From Lenisia limosa (Eukaryota > Breviatea), in NCBI GenBank assembly GCA_001655205.1, contig LPNZ01010514.1, positions 25,100 to 89,099 on the forward strand: 64,000 nucleotides of DNA, in the 5' to 3' direction. How positions within the stretch are numbered: position 1 is the first letter of the stretch; every line of letters begins with the position of its first letter. The notes under the pieces are model-generated. The model had not been told where the DNA came from, did not search any database, and was given only the letters and a program-made list of their open reading frames with translations. Shown piece by piece: positions 23,101 to 32,947 of the stretch. Made by a program: the position numbers and the translations under genes.

Positions 23101-26100
23101 GGCTGAGCATGATGGCCAGCTGCTCTTCTCTGGTTGAGTCAGATGTTTAAGATTTCAAGTGAGTGAGCATACCTAGAGAAGTTGAAAAGACTTGGCGGGT
23201 GTATAGGCTCCAGATCGTCTTGGGTGCCAACAAGGCCTTTCGGGAGGTTGCCTTCTTCGTCCTTCAGGAGGTCCAACGGTGAACGGCCTAAAAACGTCAG
23301 CAATGTATCCGAAAGTCCTGATTAAAAGTATCCTGTTACATTATTGGATCTCTGTCAAAAGAATAGCCGAGAGAGTTTCAAACCTTTCATTTCACTCAAT
23401 AATTGGATTTCTTCTGCCTATACAGGTGATTAAAGCTGTTTCAAACACATATCCAAATAAACTCTCTACTAGGGTGTACCTTGGTCATTCCCGTTTCTTC
23501 TCCCCTTGCTGCATTGTTCATTGCCGCATTAATGTTAGGTCCCATTGACAACGATCTTAGGATCTTCAGGCCGACAGATGTGGGATATTTATCGAGTTCC
23601 TTTGAAAGAGCTTTTGACCTCCTTTCTTTTGTTTCTTCGCAAACCTCCATCTAAAGGGGTCATTATTATTAAAATTGTCATGAATATTACTTACCTGGGT
23701 GGTGCTCTTGTCGGAATAGAGGGAATCTTTGGATGCCAAGATCTCAAGAAGCTAAGAAATCATGATTATCAGATGCCAAGATCTCAAGAAGCCCAGCAAT
23801 CAATGATTATCAGATTATTTGCGTTGTGATTAGTTCAAAGAGCAATGACAGCACCTGGGAGTCGCGAGCCTGGCTTTCGCGGACTTGACTGATCTGGGTT
23901 GGCAGGTCGAAGCCAGTCATTGAGCTGATGGGGTCAGCTTGAGACAATGGAACTATTGTGTCGTCAGTTGACGGGAGGGAAATGGCGGGCTGGTTGATGG
24001 CAAAATGAGACTCCAGGCCCTTTTTGGACTTTGATCTTGAAGACGAGAACGTGGGTACAGTAGAGACTTCTCCCATAGTCTTCGGAGCGTTGAGGATGAA
24101 GGCGTCTTTGGCGGTCGAACTGGTCAGTAAATAACGGTAAACAAAATTAATGATGCTGCTAAGGTCTCACTTTGCAATACCCTCGAAGAATGTGGGCGGC
24201 TGAGCATCCCGTTTCGGTTTTCCCCTTGGTGGAGATGACTCCGTCGGCAATATATCGGGCACAACCAGCTGTGTGTTTATTGGAAGTGTAATTCTAAGAG
24301 AACTTTTCATAAAATCCCAATATATTCTCGATACCTTGGGTACTGCAGGATCTTCTTCATTTTCCTAATGTGTGATTCAGAGAAAAGTGGTTAGGACATT
24401 TGGGGTTGTAACATCATCCAACTCTCATATAATGGGGTAAAAACACAAAATGTCCATACATTTTGAGGAACACTGACATCTGGCCCCTCCTTCCGGTCCG
24501 GGATCGTTGCTGTTGGTTTGTTTCCGGACTTTGCTTCATTGGTAGTGCGCAGCACCATGATAACCTGAAATGTCATGGTGAAGGTGTCCTACTTCTTCTT
24601 TCGAGGCGCCCCTCTTTCTTCCGCATTGTCGAACGTGTTTAATGTGTTTCTGATGGTCCACGTCTTTCCCACAGAACGGACATGGCTTGGTGCTTCCTTC
24701 AGGAGCAGGTTCTTTTCGCACTCTTTTGGCAGGTGCACTTACAAGCTCTTTTCTCTGATGCTGTCATGACAATCAACACAGATACTCAACATTTCACAAT
24801 CCTACCCCTGATTTGGATCTGGTTACTCTCTTGAACTCTGACTCGCTCTCTACTGGGTTATTGGCATTGAATACTAGAGCATCGCTTGAAGCTCTGAACA
24901 TCTCTTTGTTGTTAGGAGTTAAATAATTTGCTTTCTTCTCTTGAAACTTCACCGTAAAAATATACAACATTTTAACAGATAATAAGAAAAAGAGCAGAAA
25001 TGTAGTCACAAGACTTCTTCATAATACTCACCTTTCTCTTTATACATATCATCCTCCTCAAGACAATCAGAAGCATGAGCCTCCACCATTGCAGGGGTCA
25101 GATCGGAGAGATCCTTCTGGCAAAGGGGACAAGTGATAGCTAATTTGTAAAGTGACTTTTGTCATTTTCTGTGGAACTAAATTTTATTGCAGTCGTCTTG
25201 CTAAAAAAACCCAACTTTCTTTGAGAGACATTGGCGGACTTTCGGGCTCGGATTCTGGCAGCTGAAGAGACTTGGAGTCTTCGGGTCTGCAGGGTGAGAG
25301 GCCAGGAGCTCCATACTGTTGTGAGTAGTTTGGGAAAAACTGTTCGGTTTGAGAACGATTGAGCTGCGGCTCCGGAGTACGTTCGGGGGATGGATCTTTG
25401 AGATCCACAAACGGAACTGACGGGAGAGACGGCAGCGATGGCACTGTACCTGATGGGCTCTTCACACATAAGTCAATGTGAACTGATATTTCCTGGGGAT
25501 AGGGGAGAGGTGTGTGAATGGAATTTAAGGAAAATTAAACTCCAAAAAACAACTCTTCAACTTGAAAATATTTTGAGAATTAAACCCATAAAAATAACTC
25601 TTCAATTCGAAAATAGTATTGTGAATTAAACCCATAAAAATAACTCTTCAATTCGAAAATGACACTCTTTTATTTGCTAGTCATGAATATTTGAGAGCCA
25701 TTCAGAGGACCCCTTCATACCGCTTGGGAGAGACCTGATAAATCATCTTCACAGATAAGGCAATTGGTCAAGGCAACAACAGAACCTATATCGCGTGAAT
25801 TTACAACAACGCCATAGTTGCCATTCTTGACCTTTGCCGCCACAAACCAGCCGGCTCGTCTTGCTTCGTCACCTTCCGAGCTTGCCTCACTTTTACTCTC
25901 TCGCCCTTTGTTTTCTTGTATGTCTTCGGCTTCTTCGTCCGAGCTGGGGAGAGTTCATTTGACCTTCGTGTTCGCGACAACGAGCGAGGTTGCTGTGCAG
26001 TTAGAACGGTTGCGTATCAAATCGTCTGAGCCCCCTGGCTGTCAAACAAAACAATAACGCATGGAGCAGGTTGTAAAGTTAAGGCCAAGAGCATCTTCCA

Positions 26101-26312
26101 TTCAACAATGACGAACTGCTTCCCCACCTTCGGAATATTGTCAGCACTTTCAAACTCATCGTCGCTTCTATCATCGTTAACAATTCCATCAATTCTGTGA
26201 GTAATGATGTTGCGGGGGTGGGGGGTGGGGTGACAATAACAGTTAAAGATCGGATTTCTTCCACATTATTCTACTCTCCTCACATTTTAAAGACATCAAG
26301 TTCATTAGGCAT
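17127..26312 (-). CDS. SLX4: Structure-specific endonuclease scaffold SLX4 with three UBZ-type zinc fingers
   Basis: SLX4 scaffolds SLX1 and other nucleases for crosslink repair and Holliday-junction resolution. The start exon (26312-26284) reads MPNELDVFK and joins IDGIVNDDRSDDEFES. Three C-x2-C...H-x3-C fingers follow: CLICEDDLSGLSQ..ISVHIDLC (25770-25450), CPLCQKDLSDLTPAM..HASDC (25120-25060) and CPFCGKDVDHQKHIKHVRQC (24675-24615), matching UBZ4 fingers. The long middle is Ser/Pro-rich low complexity, with a basic AT-hook-like RGRGRPPKEPRKK near 18730. The C-terminus has the SLX4 SAP-like segment (MPDYAGLNDKDLKFQLQ joined to RYGIHYESREQALELLP; animals MPQYSIMETPVLKKEL..FGVRPL) and the SLX1-binding domain (LSTLRLRAHKAGYAVGKKAW, VKFADEQAI; human LQAELRQNGLRVSSRRLLDF). 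It ends VDE and TAG. A gap (17297-17381) falls in the last intron. No BTB domain seen. Middle exon edges are provisional. Confidence 0.82.
17297..17381. other. Assembly gap (N) in the last SLX4 intron
   Basis: 85 N. On the coding strand the gap is followed directly by a C-run and the AG acceptor of the last SLX4 exon. Confidence 0.95.
18561..18780 (-). other. Basic Arg/Gly AT-hook-like segment within SLX4
   Basis: The encoded stretch contains two related blocks (TRVRGRGRGRPPKEPRKKPA and WVRVRGRGRGGRP), each with an R-G-R-G-R core like AT-hooks. I infer minor-groove DNA binding. The segment sits between the Ser/Pro-rich middle and the C-terminal SAP-like part. Confidence 0.6.
20158..20345. 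repeat. AT-rich degenerate TATGATA/TATCATA block
   Basis: About 190 bp of nearly pure A/T made of TATATCATATA and TATGATATATA variants, self-complementary throughout. It lies in an SLX4 intron. Similar shorter blocks occur at about 19790-19840, 32348-32396, 44135-44162, 49688-49770 and 62620-62695. Confidence 0.8.
23732..23813. repeat. Tandem duplication (about 41 bp unit) in an SLX4 intron
   Basis: Two adjacent copies of GATGCCAAGATCTCAAGAAG followed by C(T/C)AAGAAATCATGATTATCA variants. Non-coding in the SLX4 frame. Confidence 0.85.
25531..25662. repeat. Three tandem copies, about 48 bp unit, in an SLX4 intron
   Basis: The unit contains GAATTAAACCCATAAAAATA followed by ACTCTTCAATTCGAAAAT; the first copy is diverged, the last two nearly identical. 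It sits in the intron that splits the first UBZ finger of SLX4. Confidence 0.85.
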
Positions 26313-26541
26313 TGCAGAGCCTAGCCCAGGAGTGCCGGTACCGAAAAAACGACAATAAAATAAAAATCTCGTTAACTATACCTCTGATTGTTTTTATCTC
26401 TTCTCATTTGTTTACGTTAGGCATAGTGCAAGAGGGGAGAGGCATAATATAAAAAAGAACAAAAGGATAGCGATCATCGATCAGCTATAAAAATGCCGAA
26501 TGGGCTCAATTTTGTCCTCTTTTCTGTTGTATCTGGTTAGT
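26313..26541. promoter_or_regulatory. Divergent promoter region, SLX4 / DBP10
   Basis: These 229 bp separate the SLX4 and DBP10 start codons, which point away from each other. An AT-rich stretch (26340-26385) and an ATAATATAAAAAA run near 26445 are present. I see no unambiguous promoter motif. Confidence 0.5.
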
Positions 26542-29500
26542 ATGACTGGAGAAGGCATTTTGGATCCCTTTGCCGGGGCAGGCGACACTTCATTTCCAGT
26601 CATCACGCTGCCAGGAGGTACTAGTCGCGTCTTCTTTGGCCCTCCCTCACGTTTTTAGCTTACGATGACGATAAAAAGTCTAATGATAGCAGTAAAAAGA
26701 AGAAGACCAAGAAGGCTTCATCGAAAGGATTGGGTTTTCAGAAAATGGGTAGGCAGTCTAACTGATGCTTGGTGTGAACCAGCTATTGAACTTCTGAACG
26801 TTGTCTTGATATAAAATACAGCAAATTTTATTTTTGCAGGTCTTGACAGCCACATTTTCAAGGCGATTATGAAGATGGGATACCAGGTTCCTACTCCCAT
26901 CCAGAGAAAGACAATTCCTCCCATCATCGAAGGAAGCGACGTTGTAGCAATGGCTCGAACTGGTGGGTGGTTGTGAGGGCCATGGTGTTGTTGCTTGTAC
27001 TGAGTGTGAGGCTTGTTTTGAAGAAATACGTAACCGCGCAGGTTCCGGCAAGACTGCCGCCTTTCTCATTCCCATCATCCAGAAGCTTAAAGAACATAGC
27101 GGCACCGTAGGTCTTTCTATGCATGATAAGCAAATTCTCGGTGATATGAATAGTTTATTTTGAAAGATAACTTAGTGTAGTATTTATTTCTTATTCATAT
27201 TCTACAGGCAAGAGACCGATGGCAATTATGATTTTGTTTAAAGCATATCATGAGCCTATGCCCATTAATATTCATATCTATTATCAATTTTCTTTATTAT
27301 AATGTTTAGGTTGGTGTTCGTGCTATTATCTTATCCCCAACCAGAGAGCTTGCCATTCAGACTTTGTGAGCATTTGTTTTGGATTCATTATAAGTTCCCT
27401 TGTTTTCAACATTCTTCGCATAGCCAATATTTCACCTAATCCTTGTAGTAAGTTTGTTGAGTCATTCATCAAATTCACGGATCTTCGCTCATCTCTTGTT
27501 GTTGGTGGTGAAAGCTTGGAAGATAACTTCGACGCTCTTGTTGGAAACCCTGATATGTGAGGGGGGTCCTGGATGATACTGGAGCACACTCGATACTGGA
27601 ACTTTCATGCAATGTTGTCTTCTTATTCACGACTATTAGCTTTTAATATTGTCTTATTATTTAGTGTTGTTGCCACACCCGGACGTCTGATGCATGTTAT
27701 TGGACTGGTAAAGCTCTCACTCAACTCCTGCGAATTTGCCGTCTTTGACGAGGCTGATAGGTATTCAAAACCGCTTCTTTATTTTGCACCAATTATCTGT
27801 ACCCGTTCTTCATTTGCACTAACCATCCTTAGACTCTTTGAAATGGGTTTCAAGACCCAGATTAATGAGATTCTCTACAAGCTCTCTCCCCGCCGCCAGA
27901 CCCTCCTGTTCTCAGCCACCCTTCCCAACGTTCTCGTCGAATTTGTCCGGGCTGGCCTGAAGGTTTGCTACCTCGCTGCCTCCGTTGCGTTTAGCACGAG
28001 ATCTGAATATCTAGGATCCCCTCTTCCTTCGTCTTGATTCAGAAAACAAAATCCCCGACACCTTGATGGTACGATGGGGGCTTGGAGCTAATCAAAATAT
28101 ATCCCCAGATTAGATGAGGGTGATAGTTCCTTGGTATACTTAATGTTGTAGTTGAAGTACTTTTCAGTGACTGAAGGGGACCGTATGGCGGCTCTTTTCC
28201 TTCTTCTCGACAAATACATTGATTCAAAGAAGCGACTTATGATTTTCACATCCACTCAGTGGGCCTGGTGTTCTCTGCCGATTTGGTATTAATGATACGG
28301 GGTTGACCTTATTATGGTGTTCCTGTTTTGGCTGATGAGAATCTAATGAACCAGGCAAGTGTGCCAATTGGTGACGCATACCCTCAACATTGGAGGTTAC
28401 GATGCAACACAGTGCCATGGTAACCTTGACAGTGCAGCCCGTACCATTAACATCACAAAGGTAGGCTTTTGGCCATGAATATCATCATCCTTATCATGTA
28501 CACATACATTTATGACTTTGGTTTCGAAGGTACGAACTAAACTGAGTTTCTTTCAATTCTTCGTTTTATTAAACAGCTTAATAGCAGTTCATGGTACAAT
28601 CATTTTTACCGTTCTCACTCTAACAGTTCCGAAACAAACAAGTCAACATTCTGGTGACGACCAATCTCGGAGCGCGTGGTATTGGTTGGTGGCTGGCTTG
28701 GCTCCAATCTGCTGACTGTTTCTATTTTGGTGTTCTATAACTCTTATTTTCTATATTTGACACATGTAGATATTCCCTTCCTTGATTACGTAATCAATTA
28801 CGAGTTCCCCGACACGCCAAAGAATTACATCCATCGTGTTGGTCGAGTTGCTCGAAACAACCAGCCGGGTACTGCTTTCTCACTTTGCTCACGGGAAGAG
28901 GTAGGGGGGTGCTAGCGTATACCGAATTTAATATGCCTGGATTTTATTTTGTCTTTTGTGAGCGCTCAACCCCCAGATTGCCTACGTATTGGACTTGCAT
29001 CTGTACCTCTCCAAGCCCCTTTTGAATAACGATATGGCAGACCAAGGTGGGATGTCCCACTATCATATTAATCAATTCATATATTGAGCAAGGTAATGAC
29101 CATGCATGGTGAAAAGCCTATGTTGAATAACCCCTCAGTAATGCATGGTGAAAAGCCTATGTTGAACGAGGAAAACATCAACGGACTCGCCGGAGATGGG
29201 TGGGCGGTGTATTGATTTTTGTTTAGATGGGTGGGCAGCGGGTCATTTTATGTTTGGACATTTCTTATGCTGATGCTTCAGGTGTTATATTGGACAAATG
29301 TGCCCCGTATTTGTCACCAAGTACCATGAGAAGATCGAGTAGGTTTAGTGGCTTCTTTTGCTTTGAATGCAGCTTGATATTTCTTCTACCAATTCAAATA
29401 TCGATATCCTAAAAAAGTTATGTCCTTTTTGGCTTTTTTTTTTTGAGGTATATTCAATATGACCCTTTTAGGCATTTGAGGATACATTCGTCAGAGATGG

Positions 29501-32500
29501 GAGAGTTGCTAGGAGTAGGCTTGGCAGAATTGGGCTGCAGGATTTTGTAGCCTGGTGCTTGTATCTTTGATGTTAAAGCAGTGGAGTTACTAACCATGCA
29601 GCCTGCCAAGAACTCGCTGCAAGCGTACCGTCGAACTCGTTCACTTCCCTCAAAGGCTTCAATCGCGAGGTCAAAATCCCTGCCTATCCTCCCCCATCAC
29701 GATATTGGTGGGGAACGATAGGGATTTTTTTGACATATTAGTATTAATATATGTATCTGATTTTTTCTGATGGAATTCAGCTTACGATACGTGTTTATGA
29801 TTATTAAACTATTGTTCCTGCTTCAAAAAATGCTTTGATTGATTTTGCTCTTTCTTAATGCTGCTGCGGTCAAATATTTACGTTTCAGTTGCCATGATGC
29901 CTGAAGGAATGGTGCAGCGTCAGGATTTCTTGGACCAACTTCACAACTACAGACCCGAATATGTTGGTTTGGATGTGGCTTGTCACTCATTGAGGTCGGT
30001 CCTAAAAGGACTATTTTCCACTTGTCTTGCAGTCTGTGTTTGCGCCGTCATGTATTTAGACCATTTTCGAACTCGGCAAGGGTGGAGAAAACGCGGACAC
30101 CAAACAAGCACGTGCCATGCAGAACAAACGACGAACCCATGACCGTGAGTGGCTGGTGGCATAGTCTGACGTTACACTTCGATTCACGCCTTCAGAAACA
30201 ATCAAGCAGGCTGATCAACTGAAGGAAATGACAATCGCGAAAAATATTAAATCGAGGGAAACAAGCAAAATGGTGGGTATCATTCACACGGTATTTAATT
30301 TATATATTTTCTAGTTGGTGTCATTTTGAATATTACGTTTGTCACATTGTCCCTAATTTAAACCTTTCTAATATGGCAGCTTGATGGCACTTTCGATGTC
30401 ACCACCGAGGGCGTGTCCAAGGAGGCAATTGCCCGGGCCAGAGGCCTTTTGGAGAAGCAGAGACGGTGGGATAGCTTTAATTTCTATACGAGGGAATTAC
30501 AAATGGATGGCTGATTGATTAGGCAAATGGAGGGTATCAAGAAAAAGAAGGGCAGCGCTATGACAAGGTCAACCTCCAAACAAGTCTGGGTGCTACATAA
30601 CAACATTTTTTTTAAAATGATACAATACCTTATCTACTTAGTGGTCAATTCTTTTTCATTCTCATCTTTTCAGGAAGACTTTTTCATTCCCCAAAGACCG
30701 AACAAAACTATTGTGGCTGAGTCTAAAGCGTGGGGGGGGGGTTGCAATATTGTAAGGTTAGATATCAGGGACAGGGTTTTCATCAGTATTATGTTAAGGT
30801 GTGTACGGCCTCGGCTTAAAACCTGTTGTTTTCTTGTTTCTACAAATGATACGATATACCATGTCATATGTATCATTTGTGTACCACATGTCTCACACAG
30901 CAGTATGGGTGTGGATTCTGGATCATCAGATCTTCGTGCTATGGAGACGGCAAGCTTCAACGTTGGCTCGGATGACGGAAAGGTTAAGAAGGGCAAGACT
31001 TGGTGAGAGGGTGGATTTGTATTTTGGCCCAGTTAATGATGATTCTTGGGCTTATTTCTAAGGGATGAGAAGAAGATGCGCTTTGTCCATGCGGATGCAG
31101 ACTCGAGAAAGAATATCAAAAAGGTCCGAACCGAATCAGGAGCCAAGGTTGATGCCACGTAGGCGGGATAAAGGTTGATGCTAAGTAGAGTTCTTGTCAG
31201 GCTGTTGCTGTAGGCCTCTTTCGCGTGATCAATTACGCCTATTTATTCTCTCACCCCCCTCAGGTTTGTGTCAGATCGCTATGAGAAGTGGATGAAAAAG
31301 ACCCATCAAAAGATCCAGGAGACGGGTGAAATGGAAACAGAAAACTCCACCTCGTGGGTGAACATTTAATGATTTTGATCAGGTGTGTGGCATGTTTAAC
31401 TGTTTAGGAAGAAGTGGTCAAAGTATCGCCACAAGTCCACTCGCGAAGATCACGAGGTAGGTTTCATTCTTACCCTTCTATTTCCCTTCATTCTTGCCCT
31501 TCATTCTTGTTTTTAGTTCCTTACCCTTCTCTTGCTCTTCATTGTTTCCTCTNNNNNNNNNNNNNNNNNNNNNNNNNNNNNNNNNNNNNNNNNNNNNNNN
31601 NNNNNNNNNNNNNNNNNNNNNNNNNNNNNNNNNNNNNNNNNNNNNNNNNNNNNNNNNNNNNNNNNNNNNNNNNNNNNNNNTTTGTTTCCTCTCTCCCTTG
31701 CCCTTCATTCTTGTTTTTAGTTCCTTACCCTTCTCTTGCTCTTCATTGTTTCCTCTCTCCCTTGCCCTTCATTCTTGTTTTTAGTTCCCCTACCCTTCTC
31801 TTGCTCTTCATTGTTTCCTCTCTCCCTTGCCCTTCATTCTTGTTTTTAGTTCCCCACCCTTCTCTTGCTCTTCATTGTTTCCTCTCTCCCTTGCCCTTCA
31901 TTCTTGTTTTTAGTTCCCCTACCCTTCTCTTGCTCTTCATTGTTTCCTCTCTCCCTTGCCCTTCATTCTTGTTTTTAGTTCCCCTACCCTTCTCTTGCTC
32001 TTCATTGTTTCCTCTATCCCTTATTTTCAAGGCCAAAGCAAACAAGAAGAAGGAGGATCGTCTTCGTTCAAAGGACGAAATCCAAAAGGAGCGTAGAGTG
32101 CAGGCCAAAAGAGACGTGGGGGGGGGGGAGATACTGTCTCAGTGACCAAATGTAACGTTTTGTACAATTCCACATAACGACCTAGGCAAAGAGACGATCA
32201 AAGGACAACAAGGCACCCACAGCAGCCGGACAGCACGGACCTCTGGGACCTGGTGATCATCGAAGAGGCATGGGTGATGGCGGAAGTAGGGGGGGTTTAT
32301 CACAATTGTTGACCATTTCAAGGGTCTCTGTCCATGTCACTGTAATAGTATATGATATAATATATATATCATATAATATATCATATAGTATGCTATTTAC
32401 AGACACGCAGGAAGCCAATTTACCTACAACTCTGTACACACAGCTTCCTACGTGTCTGTAATAATATTCGTATCGAATAAAATAAATTTGAGATTGCTCA

Positions 32501-32765
32501 TTTCATTTGTATCAGTGCCAAAAACTCCAAAGGCAGCAGCTATCAAAAAAGGCAAAATCGCGGGCAGGAAAGGCAAGGTCCAACTTGGTGTTAAGGTATG
32601 CATCAATTGGTGTTAATGGGTCACATGAAGGAAGTGACGGTTTGTTGTTTTCAAGTCAGTGTTCTAATGTCCATTTTCCCCCCTTTCCGCCAGATTTCGA
32701 AGTCCAAATTCAAGCCTGGAGGCTCCGCTGCAGGTGGAGGAAAGGGAAAGAAGGGAAGGAAATAG
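26542..32765 (+). CDS. DBP10: DEAD-box ATP-dependent RNA helicase DBP10/DDX54
   Basis: A nucleolar helicase of large-subunit ribosome assembly. After an N-terminal lysine-rich exon, the helicase motifs appear in order: Q motif [14 protein letters not shown] (26880-26925), motif [13 protein letters not shown] split by an intron, PTRELAIQ (27340), [16 protein letters not shown] split by an intron (27750/27835), [14 protein letters not shown] (27905), TTNLGARG (28655), [20 protein letters not shown] (28770-28830) and [10 protein letters not shown] (28831-28860). The family C-terminus includes [68 protein letters not shown] and [18 protein letters not shown]. It ends with a lysine/glycine tail ([13 protein letters not shown] 32763-32765). 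One intron (from about 31456) is a long minisatellite containing an N gap. The ATG at 26542 is preceded by a possible upstream ATG at 26493. Confidence 0.92.
29102..29166. repeat. Tandem duplication, 39-bp period, in the DBP10 gene
   Basis: Two copies of ATGCATGGTGAAAAGCCTAT plus GTTGAA start at 29102 and 29141. The first may be intronic, the second appears to begin an exon ([13 protein letters not shown]), so it may offer alternative splice choices. Confidence 0.8.
31465..32030. repeat. Intronic minisatellite, 64-65 bp unit
   Basis: A pyrimidine-rich unit (core CCCTTCATTCTTGTTTTTAG then TTCCCCTACCCTTCTCTTGC) repeats with a 64-65 bp period at 31705, 31769, 31834, 31898 and 31963. Related copies precede the N gap at 31553. 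The whole array sits inside one DBP10 intron. Each unit contains T-rich plus TAG, the shape of a 3' splice site. Confidence 0.9.
31553..31680. other. Assembly gap (N) inside the DBP10 intronic minisatellite
   Basis: 128 N interrupting the 64-65 bp repeat array. The true array length is therefore unknown and probably longer. Confidence 0.95.
32399..32459. repeat. Small inverted-repeat element, family B (full copy)
   Basis: The 61-bp element has near-perfect 17-bp terminal inverted repeats, ACAGACACGCAGGAAGC and GCTTCCTACGTGTCTGT, with one mismatch. It lies in a DBP10 intron. A diverged partial copy is at 62481-62523. Confidence 0.75.
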
Positions 32766-32947
32766 ATATGGTAATTTACAATGCAACTTTTTTGAACATG
32801 GCCATCCGATACACCATTGCTCCATGAGTGGGGGGAGATAAGCACAGCATGAGCATAAATAATAAGGTGGTGCATTTGGGTTGAGATGACTTCCGACAAA
32901 CTAACTAAATTGATACATACACAAACTACAACAACATTAAACCTAAA

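Noticed and set aside
31465-32030. CRISPR-like array of regular repeats
   Set aside because: The units are head-to-tail 64-65 bp copies with no unique spacers, lie inside an intron of a eukaryotic gene, and have no cas genes nearby. It is a minisatellite.
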